A DNA stretch of 45,315 nt, from the NCBI RefSeq assembly GCF_001613225.1, contig NZ_BDBY01000018.1, positions 1 through 45,315 of the forward strand. The letters are read 5' to 3'. The stretch comes from Nocardia pseudovaccinii NBRC 100343. GTDB lineage: Bacteria > Actinomycetota > Actinomycetes > Mycobacteriales > Mycobacteriaceae. The notes beneath the pieces were generated by a model. The model ran no database searches, was not told where the DNA came from, and worked only from the letters and a program-made list of their open reading frames with translations. The position numbers and the translations under genes are program-made. This document shows, one piece after another, positions 32,994-41,504 of the stretch (position 1 is the stretch's first letter; each line of letters opens with the position of its first letter).

Positions 32994-33527
32994 GTGTTCG
33001 TGCACCCTCAGTCGGAGATGATCGCGGTCTATGACGCCACGGGCCGCGAAATCGGCGCGGCCGACCGGGCCACCGTCTATCGCGACGGTATCTGGCATGC
33101 CAGTGCGGGTGTGCTCGTTCGCTCCGGCGACGGCGAACGCGTCTATGTGCACCGCCGCACCGATACCAAGATGGTCTTCGCCGGTATGCACGACTGCCTG
33201 GCTGGTGGTGTCGTCGATCCCGGCGAGACCCCGGCGCAGACCGCGCTCCGTGAACTCGCCGAGGAACTCGGCATCGTCGTGCCCGTCGACGCACCACCGC
33301 TGCCCCTGCGGGCCAGCGCGTCCTGGGACGGCATCTGGCAGGGCGCACCGATGCGCTGCCATCTGTTCGCCTACGAGTTGCGCTACGACGGGCCCATCCG
33401 GCACCAGCCCGAGGAGATCGTGGACGGCTCGTGGTGGACCGATGCCGAATTGCGCGCACATCTGGCCGACCCGACCTGGCCGTTCGTTCCGGACACCCGC
33501 ATCCTCACCGACCAGTTGCTGGGTTGA
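32994..33527 (+). CDS. Nudix hydrolase, YfcD/IDI-like
   Basis: A 177-residue Nudix protein of the type that resembles isopentenyl-diphosphate isomerase and YfcD (COG1443-like): MIAVYDATGREIGAADRATVYRDGIWH is the typical N-terminal block, and YVHRRTDTKMVFAGMHDCLAGGVVDPGE leads into the Nudix box at residues 72-94 (GVVDPGE ... RELAEELGI). The substrate is unknown. The GTG at 32994 is preferred because of the TACTCT box 6 nt upstream; GTG 33000 and ATG 33018 are in-frame alternatives. It is divergent from the nitroreductase gene. Its stop lies 5 bp before the hairpin at 33533-33569, which could end its transcript too. Confidence 0.9.
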   Translation: MFVHPQSEMIAVYDATGREIGAADRATVYRDGIWHASAGVLVRSGDGERVYVHRRTDTKMVFAGMHDCLAGGVVDPGETPAQTALRELAEELGIVVPVDAPPLPLRASASWDGIWQGAPMRCHLFAYELRYDGPIRHQPEEIVDGSWWTDAELRAHLADPTWPFVPDTRILTDQLLG

Positions 33528-33532
33528 AACGC

Positions 33533-33569
33533 CATCGGCCCACCAGGTCGAGGACCTGATGGGCCGATG
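33533..33569 (-). terminator. hairpin terminator, better paired on the minus strand
   Basis: Two 17-nt arms flank a 3-nt loop. In plus-strand RNA one pair is a C-A mismatch; in minus-strand RNA the same position is a G-U pair, so the stem is unbroken. On the minus strand it lies 13 bp after the stop of the small ORF at 33583-33654 and is followed by GCGTTTC. It can serve both that ORF and the convergent Nudix gene. Confidence 0.75.
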
Positions 33570-33582
33570 AGCCTGCGTTCTG

Positions 33583-33654
33583 TCAGGCGGCGCTACCGCT
33601 CATAGCACCCATGACCTGGGTGAAGAGGTTCGCGACGACTTCGAGGAGCTCCAT
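33583..33654 (-). CDS. overlooked 23-codon gene for an amphipathic peptide
   Basis: From ATG 33654 the frame encodes a 23-residue peptide starting MELLEVVANLFTQVM and ending in a small-residue tail, GSAA, then TGA. Hydrophobic residues at positions 3, 4, 6, 7, 10, 11, 14 and 15 give one greasy face of a helix, with Glu2, Glu5, Asn9 and Gln13 on the other. AAGGGA stands six nt before the ATG (a second ATG two codons earlier is less well placed). A stable hairpin lies 13 bp after the stop, and a leader hairpin arm abuts the ribosome binding site. Size and shape recall phenol-soluble-modulin-like peptides or the short corynebacterial porins, but that is only an analogy. It is too short for standard gene callers. 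It follows the AIM24-like gene by 87 bp on the same strand. Confidence 0.6.
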   Translation of the reverse strand: MELLEVVANLFTQVMGAMSGSAA

Positions 33655-33665
33655 GTACATTCCCT

Positions 33666-33715
33666 TGCTGGACCCGATATGAAAGCTGCATTCTGCATGA
33701 GCTAGGTGTCCAGCA
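33666..33715 (-). promoter_or_regulatory. leader hairpin beside the small-peptide ribosome binding site
   Basis: TGCTGGAC (33715-33708 read on the minus strand) and GTCCAGCA (33673-33666) can pair over a 34-nt loop. The second arm directly precedes AGGGA, the ribosome binding site of the small ORF, so the structure could affect access to it. Confidence 0.5.
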
Positions 33716-33741
33716 GGTAAGAGGGTCGTGAAAACCGGTGA

Positions 33742-34422
33742 CTAACCCGAGGACGCCACCGACCCCGCCCAAGCGGCGAAGGCGCCCGGATTGCGGGTCT
33801 GCAGCAGCACTCGGCCAGGGCCGGTGAAGTCGAAGACGAAGCCCTCGCCCGACTTCAACGACTGGATCGACCGCCCGGATACCGCGCGCCGGATGGTGAA
33901 GTTCATGGCCAGGTCATAGGCCACCACATGGCCGGTATCGATGGTGATCGGCTCGCCCGGCTGCAGATCGATCACATCGATCGCGCCGAACACGCCGACG
34001 ACCACCTCACCTTCGCCGTGCGCGCGCAGACCGAAGCCGCCCTCGCCGCCGAACAGATTCGCGAAACCGCCCCACTTGCCCTCGACCTGCACGCCGTGCG
34101 AGTTCGCGATCCAACCGCCGCGGCTGATGAAGAACGGCCGATCGGGGGTGATCTGCAGGTTCAGCATGTCGCCGGGCAGTGCGGGCGCCACATCCACCCA
34201 GCCGCCCTGCGGCGGCGCGGTGAAGGTCGAGACGAAAAATGATTCGCCCGCCAGCACCGAACGCTTCAGCCCGGCGAGAATGCCGCCTTCGGCCTTGGCC
34301 TGCAACGAAACTCCCGCCGAATGCGCGACCATGGCGCCGCTCTCGACCCGCATCGGCTCGCCGCCGGCCAGGAAGCACCGCGCGACCGCGGAGGCCGGAC
34401 TATGACGCAGTTGTACCTTCAT
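33742..34422 (-). CDS. AIM24-family (TIGR00266-type) protein
   Basis: A 226-residue, beta-rich protein of the AIM24 group, whose function in bacteria is unknown (named after a yeast mitochondrial biogenesis factor). Typical features are MRVESGAMVAHSAGVSLQAK, GGILAGLKRSVLAGESFFVSTFTAP, GGWIANSHGVQVEGKWGGF and FGGEGGFGLRAHGEGEVVVG, with the C-terminal GEGFVFDFTGPGRVLLQTRNPGAF. Length is normal. ATG 34422 opens the frame; its ribosome binding site is not strong. It begins 27 bp after the ArsC-like gene on the same strand and may be part of the same transcript. Confidence 0.92.
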   Translation of the reverse strand: MKVQLRHSPASAVARCFLAGGEPMRVESGAMVAHSAGVSLQAKAEGGILAGLKRSVLAGESFFVSTFTAPPQGGWVDVAPALPGDMLNLQITPDRPFFISRGGWIANSHGVQVEGKWGGFANLFGGEGGFGLRAHGEGEVVVGVFGAIDVIDLQPGEPITIDTGHVVAYDLAMNFTIRRAVSGRSIQSLKSGEGFVFDFTGPGRVLLQTRNPGAFAAWAGSVASSG

Positions 34423-34449
34423 AAATGCCGACCCTACCGGCTATTTCGG

Positions 34450-34824
34450 CTACGAAGGGTCCAGCGATTCCAAGGTCTGCTCATCGCGCGCGACGACCGC
34501 GCCGCCGTCGGGTGTGAGCACGATCGGCCGCTGGATCAGCTGCGGATTCGCCGCCAGCGCCTCGATCCAGCGCTCCCGGTCCGCGGCGGTGCGTCCCCAG
34601 CCGGATATGCCCAGATCCTTGGCGATCTGCTCACCGGTGCGGGTGATATCCCACGGCTCGGCGCCCAGCCGCTTCAGCACGGTCCGCAATTCCGCCGCCG
34701 TGGGCGGATCGTCGAGGTAGCGCCGGACCGTGTACTCCACGCCCGCCTCGTCCAAGTGTGCGGTGGCATTGCGGCTCTTGCTGCACCGCGGGTTGTGCCA
34801 GATCTCGGTTTGCCCAGATGTCAT
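34450..34824 (-). CDS. ArsC/Spx-family glutaredoxin-like reductase
   Basis: A 124-residue thioredoxin-fold protein of the ArsC (arsenate reductase, glutaredoxin-coupled) group. WHNPRCSKS places the catalytic Cys at residue 14, and IQRPIVLTPDGGAVVARD holds the family's cis-Pro region RPIV near residue 100. EYTVRRYLDDPPTAAELRTVLKRLG is the usual helix after the active site. No arsenite exporter or ars operon is nearby, so a general redox role is as likely as arsenate reduction. ATG 34824 is the chosen start. The gap to the upstream GT39-like gene is 13 bp, suggesting co-transcription. Confidence 0.9.
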   Translation of the reverse strand: MTSGQTEIWHNPRCSKSRNATAHLDEAGVEYTVRRYLDDPPTAAELRTVLKRLGAEPWDITRTGEQIAKDLGISGWGRTAADRERWIEALAANPQLIQRPIVLTPDGGAVVARDEQTLESLDPS

Positions 34825-34837
34825 GGTCGCAGCGTAC

Positions 34838-36370
34838 CTACAGGTGCATCCAGGTCGGCCACACCTGCGACCACCGGTGGCGCAGGCCGGTGCATTTCCA
34901 CACAGTGACGTTCTGGGTGTTGCCCGGATAGCCGATTCGGCTGTCCACCTTGGCAACTGGTTCGACGTGGTCGAAATCCCAGTGCAGGAAGGCATCGTTC
35001 ACGCCGACGGCAATGACAGCCGAGGCATTGTCCGGTGGCACGCCGAAGTAGCCGAAACCGCGGCTCGGACTGTAGATCGGTGGGAGGCGATCGCGGTCGA
35101 ATTGGTCGAGGGCGCTGGCCTGCCAGTAGGTGTCGGTCACGATGACGGCGTCGGCGCCTTCGGCCGCGCTGAGCGATTCATAGGCCTGTCGAACGGCGGA
35201 AGTCAGTTCGGGCCAACCGAATTCGCCGTACACGCCGATATTGATGGCGGCCTCGGCGTCATCGGCGGGTGGCTGGACGTGCGCGGCATCGCGCCACGGC
35301 GTCGACCACAGCACATAGCCCGTGGCCATGGCGGCAAGTATCACACCGGCCACTGAGACCAAGCGTCTCGGTGCGGGATTCAGGCGATCCGCGAATTCGA
35401 CGAGACCGACCGCACCCGCCGCGAGCACCACCCCGAACATTCCGGCGACGTAGTAGATCCGGCCACCGATCACCAGGAACACGGCGACGAGACTCAGCAG
35501 AGTCACGCCGAGGAACCGGTACGGCCGCAGCGAGGCATTGCGCAGCAGTGCCCATACGCCATAGACCAACAGCACCGCTCCCAGATACCCCGCCAGCAGC
35601 ACCGCGAGCGGCACGAACAGCACCCGGCCGCCGAGTATGCCCTGTTCGCCGCTGATCACCTCGCCCATCGACAGCTGCGGCCAATCGTGGCGCGCCTGCC
35701 AGATCAGCGACGGCGCGGTTGCCGCGACCACGATGACCCCGCCGAGCCACAGCAGCGGCCGCCGGACCAGTTCGCGCGGCCCGAAGATCAGCGAACTCAC
35801 CGCGACGCCGATCCAGAAGAACGGAATCAGCCATTTCACCTGCATATCGACCGCGGTCACCAATGCGGCGCACAGCAGCAGGCGATCGCGGCGGGTCCGC
35901 ACCCAGCGCACCACCAGCCAGGTGATGATCACCCAGAGCACGGTGTCGACCGCGTTGGTGGTCAGCATTTTGCCTTGGAGCAGCAGAAACGGTGAGGTCG
36001 CGTAGCCGAGGGCGGCCAGCACCTGGGCCGCCGCCGCGCCGCCGAGTTCACGCGCGATCACCGCACACAGCACGATGCCGAGGACGGTCAGCGCGACAAC
36101 CGGCAGCCGCAGCACGAAGAAGTTTCCGGGTGTGATCGTGTCCATCGACCGCGCCAGCATCGGCAATACCGGACCTTGATCGGCATAGCCGAACGACGGC
36201 CGCCGACCCGCCGCCAAAAAGTAGAGCTCATCGCCGAAGTAGTCATAGCGGCTGGTCGAGAACACCAAGACGGCCGCGGACGCGGCGGCGATGACACCGA
36301 CGCCCACGGTCGCCATCGGCGGGCGCGCCTCGGCGGCGGTCAACTCCTGACGATCGGCGATGCCGGTCAC
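34838..36370 (-). CDS. GT39/ArnT-like membrane glycosyltransferase
   Basis: A 510-residue membrane enzyme of the PMT_2/GT39-like type, which moves sugars or mannose from lipid-linked donors to acceptors on the outer face of the membrane; donor and acceptor are unknown. RYDYFGDELYFLAAGRRP after the first helix holds the Asp/Glu pair of the family. Nine or ten hydrophobic helices follow to about residue 365, then a soluble ~145-residue C-terminal domain (VIVTDTYWQASALDQF; GFGYFGVPPDNASAVIAVG; WKCTGLRHRW). The start is GTG at 36370 with AGGAG five nt upstream. It follows the aminotransferase gene by 39 bp on the same strand, but it has no evident tie to pyrimidine catabolism. Confidence 0.9.
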   Translation of the reverse strand: MTGIADRQELTAAEARPPMATVGVGVIAAASAAVLVFSTSRYDYFGDELYFLAAGRRPSFGYADQGPVLPMLARSMDTITPGNFFVLRLPVVALTVLGIVLCAVIARELGGAAAAQVLAALGYATSPFLLLQGKMLTTNAVDTVLWVIITWLVVRWVRTRRDRLLLCAALVTAVDMQVKWLIPFFWIGVAVSSLIFGPRELVRRPLLWLGGVIVVAATAPSLIWQARHDWPQLSMGEVISGEQGILGGRVLFVPLAVLLAGYLGAVLLVYGVWALLRNASLRPYRFLGVTLLSLVAVFLVIGGRIYYVAGMFGVVLAAGAVGLVEFADRLNPAPRRLVSVAGVILAAMATGYVLWSTPWRDAAHVQPPADDAEAAINIGVYGEFGWPELTSAVRQAYESLSAAEGADAVIVTDTYWQASALDQFDRDRLPPIYSPSRGFGYFGVPPDNASAVIAVGVNDAFLHWDFDHVEPVAKVDSRIGYPGNTQNVTVWKCTGLRHRWSQVWPTWMHL

Positions 36371-36409
36371 GTCAGCTCCTGCGGAGTTGCGAGGTGGACC
36401 GCAGGCGAT

Positions 36410-37717
36410 TCACTCCACGTATTCGTCGGCAACCTCCAACACCTCGTCGACGATCTCCAGCCCCGTGCGCAGCTCGTCGGCCGAGGTGGTCAGCGGCGGC
36501 GCGATCTGGAAGCGGTTGCCCGCATTGAACGGCCACAGCCCACGTTCCTTGGCGGCGGCGGTGACCCGATTCATCGGTTCAGCGGCGGGACCAGCGGCCG
36601 CGAACGGGACGAGCGGCTCGCGAGTGTGCGGATCGCGCACCAACTCCAGCGCCCAGAAGAACCCGAGGCCGCGCGCCTCGCCGACGCTCGGATGCCGAGA
36701 CGCCAACTCCGCCAGGCCCTTTCCGAGGACATCCGCGCCGACCGTGCGCACATGGTCGAGAATGCCGTCGCGTTCGAAGACATTGATCGAGGCGATGCCC
36801 GCGGCACAGGCGAGGGGATGTCCGGCATAGGTGAGTCCGCCTGGATACACCGTATTGTCGTAGCGCTGCGCGATCCGTTCGGCCATCAGCACACCGCCGA
36901 GCGGAACATAACCGGAGTTCACGCCCTTGGCGAAGGTGATGATGTCGGGCGCGACATCGAAGGCCTGGACCGCGAACCACTCACCGACCCGGCCGAATCC
37001 GACCATCACCTCGTCGGCGATATACACGATGCCGAATTCGTCGCACAGTTCCCGGACACCGGCCAGATAGCCCGGCGGCGGCACGAGCACACCGTTGGTG
37101 CCGACCACCGTCTCCAGGATCAGGCCCGCAATGTGTTGCGGCCCTTCCAATTCGATGACCTGGCGCAAGTGGTTCAGCGCCGCCGTCGTCTCTTCCTCCG
37201 GAGTGCTCGAGCCCCACGGGGATCGGTAGGGGTAGGGCCCGAAGAAGCGGACCACGTCGACATTGGTCGGCTCGGCACCCCAGCGCCGGGGCTCACCGGT
37301 CAGCCCGATCGCGACGCCGGTGCCACCGTGATAGGAGCGGTAGGCGGCGAGCATTTTGGTACGGCCGGTGTAGCTGCGGGCCAGCCGCACCGCATGTTCG
37401 ACGGCCTCCGCACCGCCGGTGGTGAACAGAATCCGGTTCAACTCGCCCGGTGCGCGTTCGACGATCAGCCGGGCCAGTTCGCTGCGGGCCTCGTTGCCGA
37501 AGGTCGGCGAGATGGTCGCGAGTTTCTGTGCCTGATCGATAATGGCCGCGACGATATCCGGATGCTGGTGGCCGATATTGACATTCACCAGTTGGGAGGA
37601 GAAGTCGAGGTAGCGTTTGCCGCTCTCCTCCCAGAACCACGACCCCGACGCGCCGACGATCGGTACCGGATTCAGGGTCGCCTGGGCGCTCCAGGGATAG
37701 AAGACGTGATCGACCAC
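36410..37717 (-). CDS. class III aminotransferase, last gene of the pyrimidine-type operon
   Basis: A 435-residue PLP enzyme of the omega-aminotransferase class. The PLP Lys is Lys264 in TFAKGVNSGYVPLGG, and Asp235 in IADEVMVGFGR binds the ring nitrogen; GGAEAVEHAVRLAR and SYHGGTGVA are further class III marks. In this setting beta-alanine (from uracil) or 3-aminoisobutyrate (from thymine), the products of the nitrilase-like gene, are natural amino donors, making the semialdehydes; that is inference from the operon. The start is GTG at 37717, immediately next to the stop of the substrate-binding protein gene. Substrate preference cannot be read from the sequence. Confidence 0.93.
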   Translation of the reverse strand: MVDHVFYPWSAQATLNPVPIVGASGSWFWEESGKRYLDFSSQLVNVNIGHQHPDIVAAIIDQAQKLATISPTFGNEARSELARLIVERAPGELNRILFTTGGAEAVEHAVRLARSYTGRTKMLAAYRSYHGGTGVAIGLTGEPRRWGAEPTNVDVVRFFGPYPYRSPWGSSTPEEETTAALNHLRQVIELEGPQHIAGLILETVVGTNGVLVPPPGYLAGVRELCDEFGIVYIADEVMVGFGRVGEWFAVQAFDVAPDIITFAKGVNSGYVPLGGVLMAERIAQRYDNTVYPGGLTYAGHPLACAAGIASINVFERDGILDHVRTVGADVLGKGLAELASRHPSVGEARGLGFFWALELVRDPHTREPLVPFAAAGPAAEPMNRVTAAAKERGLWPFNAGNRFQIAPPLTTSADELRTGLEIVDEVLEVADEYVE

Positions 37718-38860
37718 CTATTTACCGCCTTCGGTCAGTGTCACCTGCTGCGGTGCGAATCCCGTTCCGGTGACGTCGAGTCCACCGGATTTCAGTAGGT
37801 CCAGCGCCTTGGTGACGTATTCGTCGGTGAACGCGCCCGCATCGGGATCCTGCTTCAGCACCGTGACCCCCTCCTGGTTCTTGGTCTCCTTGGCGATCTT
37901 CACGGTGCGGTCCCATGCGGACTTGTCGATCATGCCGATCCCGCTGGGCGAGGGCCAGATCAGCTTGTTGACCTCATTGATCTGCCACTGCTGGTGGCTG
38001 GCGCCGAGTGTGCTGCCCGCGGTGACAGTGATATCGCGGCATTTGTCGACATTGTCGCGGCAGAACGCCCAGCCTTTCAGCGAAGCCGCGATGAATTTGA
38101 CGGTCTGGTCCTGGTACTTCGTATCCTTCAGCTTCTCCGAATTCGCCCAGATCGCGTCCTGCAGCATGGCCACGCCCTCGTCGTTCCAGTCGATGGTGGC
38201 GAAATCGTCTGCGGTGTAGAGCTTCCCGGTGCCCGGATTCTTCGTCTCCAGCAGCTGGGCGTATTCGTTGTAGGACATCGCCTGGGCGGCAGTGATGTCC
38301 TTGGCGAGGAAGGCATTCATATCGAACTGCTGCTGGACCAGCTTGACATCCTTGGACGGATCGATGCCCGCCTTCGTCATGCCCGCGAACAGCTCGAATT
38401 CGTTGCCGTAGCCCCAGTTTCCGACGGTCTTACCGCGCAGCGCGGCCGGGCCCGTGATGTTGTCGGACTTGAACGACACCTGCTTGGTGCCCGAGCGCTG
38501 GAAAACCTGCGCCACATCGGTAATACCCGCTCCGGCCTCGCGCGAGGCCAGCGCCTTGGGTACCCAGGCGATCGCGTAATCGGCCTGTCCCTGGGCCAGT
38601 ACCGTCTGCGGCACGATATCGGTTCCGCCATCGAGGATTTCGACGGACAGGCCCTGCTCCTTGTAGAAGCCTTGATCCACGGCGGCCAGATAACCCGCGA
38701 ACTGCCCCTGCTTGAACCACTGCAACTGCAGGCGCACCTTGGTCAGGCCGTCTGCGGTGGTTCCCGAGCTGTTGTCGGTGGTGCTGCAGCCGGTCAGCGC
38801 GGCCGCCGCCAATGCCGCCAGCGCGAGACAAGCGCGTAAACGCCCTGTGGCAGTTCTCAT
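37718..38860 (-). CDS. NMT1/THI5-type substrate-binding lipoprotein
   Basis: A 380-residue lipoprotein that captures the substrate for the ABC importer encoded next to it. The signal peptide ends in the lipobox LTGC (Cys near residue 25). The mature part starts with the NMT1/THI5-like signature VRLQLQWFKQGQFAGYLAAVDQGFYKEQGL, followed by DIVPQTVLAQGQADYAIAW and LRGKTVGNWGYGNEFE. Such proteins bind pyrimidines, hydroxymethylpyrimidine, riboflavin precursors, or sulfonates and nitriles. Given the neighbouring dihydropyrimidinase, a pyrimidine, dihydropyrimidine or hydantoin is the likeliest ligand. ATG 38860 overlaps the permease stop by four bases. Confidence 0.93.
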   Translation of the reverse strand: MRTATGRLRACLALAALAAAALTGCSTTDNSSGTTADGLTKVRLQLQWFKQGQFAGYLAAVDQGFYKEQGLSVEILDGGTDIVPQTVLAQGQADYAIAWVPKALASREAGAGITDVAQVFQRSGTKQVSFKSDNITGPAALRGKTVGNWGYGNEFELFAGMTKAGIDPSKDVKLVQQQFDMNAFLAKDITAAQAMSYNEYAQLLETKNPGTGKLYTADDFATIDWNDEGVAMLQDAIWANSEKLKDTKYQDQTVKFIAASLKGWAFCRDNVDKCRDITVTAGSTLGASHQQWQINEVNKLIWPSPSGIGMIDKSAWDRTVKIAKETKNQEGVTVLKQDPDAGAFTDEYVTKALDLLKSGGLDVTGTGFAPQQVTLTEGGK

Positions 38861-39633
38861 TTCGATCTCCCAAAGATGTCGCGGATCAGGATGGTCCGGG
38901 GTCGGCGGGTCAGTTGTTCGAGAATCAGGACGACGGCGAGGAAGAGCAGGCCGACGGTCATGGCGCCGACCACATAGGCCCACGCGCGCGGATAGGCGGT
39001 ATTCGCCGCGGCGGAGGTGATTCGGCTGCCGAGGCCGTTCTGCAGGCCGCCGAAGTATTCGGCGATAACGGCCGCGATCACCGCGCCCGGCGCCGCGATG
39101 CGCAGACCGGTGAACAGGTAGGGCAGTGCCGCGGGCAACCGCACCGTACGGGTGATCTGCCAGCCGCCCGCCGCATACGAGGTCATCAGATCGGCGTGCA
39201 CCTGCGGCACCTGCCGCAGGCCACGGGCGGTGCTGACGAACATCGGAAAGAACACCACGATGGCAACGACCATGCGGCGCGGGGTATCGGTGGTGGTCGA
39301 ATACATCGAATTCAGCAGCGGGGCGAGCGCGACGATCGGCACCGCGGCGGCCGCGGCGGCCATCGGCGTCAACAGCCCCTCGACCAGCCGGAACCGAACC
39401 GCGACCATGGCCGCCACAATGCCGAGGACCGCACCGATCAGCAACCCGATGAGAGCGTTCGTACCGGTCGCGGTGGCGGCATCGACGATGCGGTCGAAGT
39501 TCTCGGTGAACTGTTTCGCGATCGCGGTCGGCGCGGGCAGCAGGAAGGGCGGCACACCCGCCACGACGGTCAGCACCTGCCACAGCGCCAATCCGCCGAC
39601 GCCGAATGCCACCGGTGGTAGCCACGTCTTCAT
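38857..39633 (-). CDS. ABC transporter permease (SsuC/TauC/ThiX-like), second
   Basis: A 258-residue membrane subunit with six hydrophobic helices. The EAA loop that contacts the ATPase is in AAGGWQITRTVRLPAALPYLF, near residue 165; AVPIVALAPLL is typical of this transporter class. It starts at ATG 39633, overlapping the ATPase stop by ATGA, and its own stop overlaps the start of the substrate-binding protein. Together with the other permease (40535-41425), a single ATPase and one binding protein it makes a complete importer with two different permeases. Confidence 0.93.
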   Translation of the reverse strand: MKTWLPPVAFGVGGLALWQVLTVVAGVPPFLLPAPTAIAKQFTENFDRIVDAATATGTNALIGLLIGAVLGIVAAMVAVRFRLVEGLLTPMAAAAAAVPIVALAPLLNSMYSTTTDTPRRMVVAIVVFFPMFVSTARGLRQVPQVHADLMTSYAAGGWQITRTVRLPAALPYLFTGLRIAAPGAVIAAVIAEYFGGLQNGLGSRITSAAANTAYPRAWAYVVGAMTVGLLFLAVVLILEQLTRRPRTILIRDIFGRSK

Positions 39634-40538
39634 TGCGGATCCTGTCCCGCGACGATGATGTCGGCGGTCTCGTGTCCGCCACGCAGTGCGGTGCGGACCG
39701 CGGCGACGGCCTCGAAAAACGCCTCGCTGGAACGGATATCGTCACCACTGACACCCGCCTCCCGGCCCCATCCGCCGGTCGGCACGATCTCGGTGATGCG
39801 GCCGGGCCGCGGTGACATGACCACCACGCGGTCGGACAGGAACACCGCCTCCGGAATGGAGTGTGTCACGAAAACCACTGCGGCACCGGTCTCTCCGGCG
39901 ATGCGCAGCAACTCGCCCTGCATGCGTTCGCGGGTCATTTCGTCCAGCGCCCCGAATGGTTCGTCCATGAGCAGCAGCGAAGGTTTACGGGCCAACGCCC
40001 TGGCGATCGCCACGCGCTGTTGCATTCCACCGGACAGTTCCGCCGGATAGCGGTGCGCGAAATCGGTGAGACCGGCCATCTCGAGGAGCTCCGCACTGCG
40101 AGAGCGCCTTTCGGCCTTCGGAACCTTGTGCAGCTCGAGTGGTAATTCGACATTGGCCGCAACGGTGCGCCAATCCAGCAGTCCCGCCTGTTGAAAGGCG
40201 ATGCCGTAATCCTGGTCGATTCTGGCCTGCCGCGCGGACTTGCCGTGCACGGTCACGGTGCCGCTGCTCGGTCGTTCCAGATCGGCGATGACGCGCAGCA
40301 GGGTGGATTTGCCGCAGCCCGAAGGACCGATCAGCGAGACGAACTCCCCCGCAAGGACTTTCAGCGAGACACCCGTGAGCGCGGTCACCGAACCCGCGTC
40401 GAAGATTTTCCCGACATCGATGAGGTCGACCGCCGCGACGTCTTCGGCCTCCGCCGCGACGAAACCCGGATCCGGCGCCTGGATCTGCTCGTCGGCCGCA
40501 TCGCTACCCGTGGTGGCCGATTCCACTTTCCCGGTCAA
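39630..40538 (-). CDS. ABC transporter ATP-binding protein (SsuB/TauB-like)
   Basis: A 302-residue ATPase of the importer. After a ~45-residue acidic extension comes the nucleotide-binding domain: Walker A GPSGCGKST, Q-loop GIAFQQAGLLDWRT, signature LSGGMQQRVAIARALARKP, Walker B LLLMDEPFGALDE, and switch His in FVTHSIPEAV. The start is TTG 40538, supported by AGGAGG six nt upstream and by a four-base overlap with the preceding permease stop; a longer upstream frame would run deep into the permease gene. The N-terminal acidic extension before the domain is longer than usual for this family. Confidence 0.93.
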   Translation of the reverse strand: MTGKVESATTGSDAADEQIQAPDPGFVAAEAEDVAAVDLIDVGKIFDAGSVTALTGVSLKVLAGEFVSLIGPSGCGKSTLLRVIADLERPSSGTVTVHGKSARQARIDQDYGIAFQQAGLLDWRTVAANVELPLELHKVPKAERRSRSAELLEMAGLTDFAHRYPAELSGGMQQRVAIARALARKPSLLLMDEPFGALDEMTRERMQGELLRIAGETGAAVVFVTHSIPEAVFLSDRVVVMSPRPGRITEIVPTGGWGREAGVSGDDIRSSEAFFEAVAAVRTALRGGHETADIIVAGQDPQ

Positions 40539-41425
40539 CGGGTACCTCCTGAAGAACCGCGCGCCCCGGCCGGACGGCTGTAACGACGTAGTGCCACTTC
40601 TGCCAAGCCGACGACGGCGGTCACGGCGACACCGAGCAGTACGGCGGCGAGAACAGCCGCATAGAGCCGGGCCGCGTCGCCGGTGGCCTGCTGGGAGAAG
40701 ACGATGATCTGGCGGCCGATGCCACCCGCGGTGCCGGTCGAGATCTCCGCGACCACGGCACCGATCACCGATGCCGCGGCGGCCAGGCGCAAGGCGGGCA
40801 GAAAATGCGGCACTGCGGCGGGAAACCGCAAGTGCACCAATGTCTCCCACCAATTCGCGGAGTAGCTGTGCAGCAATTCCACCGATGCCTTGGACGGCGA
40901 CTGCAATCCGCGCAACATCCCGACCGCCACCGGGAAGAAGGCCAGATACGACGCGATGACCGCGATACTCATCCACGGCCGCCACGGTTCACCGGCAATG
41001 ACGATCTTCCCGCCCCACCCGGCCACCAGCGGCGCCAAGGCGATCAACGGAACCGTCTGCGAGACAACGATGTAGGGCAGCAATCCGCGCTCGACGAAGG
41101 AGAAACGCTGCATCACCACCGCGAGCGCGATACCGACGACCGTGCCGATCGTCAGTGCCAGCAGCGCGAGCCCGAAGGTGAATCCCGCTGTGCGCAGCAG
41201 TGTTCCGCCGACCGTGCCTGCGCCGTCCTTGTCACCGAGCACGGTGATGACCGACCAGACGTGCGGCAACGCAGCGTCGCTCGTGCGCGGCAGAATCCGG
41301 GTGTCGCCGACACTCACCCCGCGCTCGGGCACGAAGTACTTGACGAGTTCCCACACCGCGACCACCAGCACCAGCGCACCGACCGCGTAGCCGACCTGCC
41401 GCGCCCGCAAAGCTCCCGCTCTCAT
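40535..41425 (-). CDS. ABC transporter permease (SsuC/TauC-like), first
   Basis: A 296-residue permease with six hydrophobic helices; the EAA-type loop is around ELLHSYSANWWETLVHLRFPAAVPHF (about residues 185-210). IVVSQTVPLIALAPLV is the usual segment before it. A loop between helices 1 and 2 (about 35-70), PERGVSVGDTRILP, is longer than in the second permease. The stop overlaps the TTG start of the ATPase. ATG 41425 follows the LLM-type gene by 79 bp; the gap holds nothing I recognise. Confidence 0.93.
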   Translation of the reverse strand: MRAGALRARQVGYAVGALVLVVAVWELVKYFVPERGVSVGDTRILPRTSDAALPHVWSVITVLGDKDGAGTVGGTLLRTAGFTFGLALLALTIGTVVGIALAVVMQRFSFVERGLLPYIVVSQTVPLIALAPLVAGWGGKIVIAGEPWRPWMSIAVIASYLAFFPVAVGMLRGLQSPSKASVELLHSYSANWWETLVHLRFPAAVPHFLPALRLAAAASVIGAVVAEISTGTAGGIGRQIIVFSQQATGDAARLYAAVLAAVLLGVAVTAVVGLAEVALRRYSRPAGARGSSGGTR

Positions 41426-41504
41426 CGATCACCCGCCGACACCGGAACCGGCTCCGCGAGACGCCTCTCGACCAGCTCACAGCACCCCGCCGCTGCCGAG
41501 GCGA

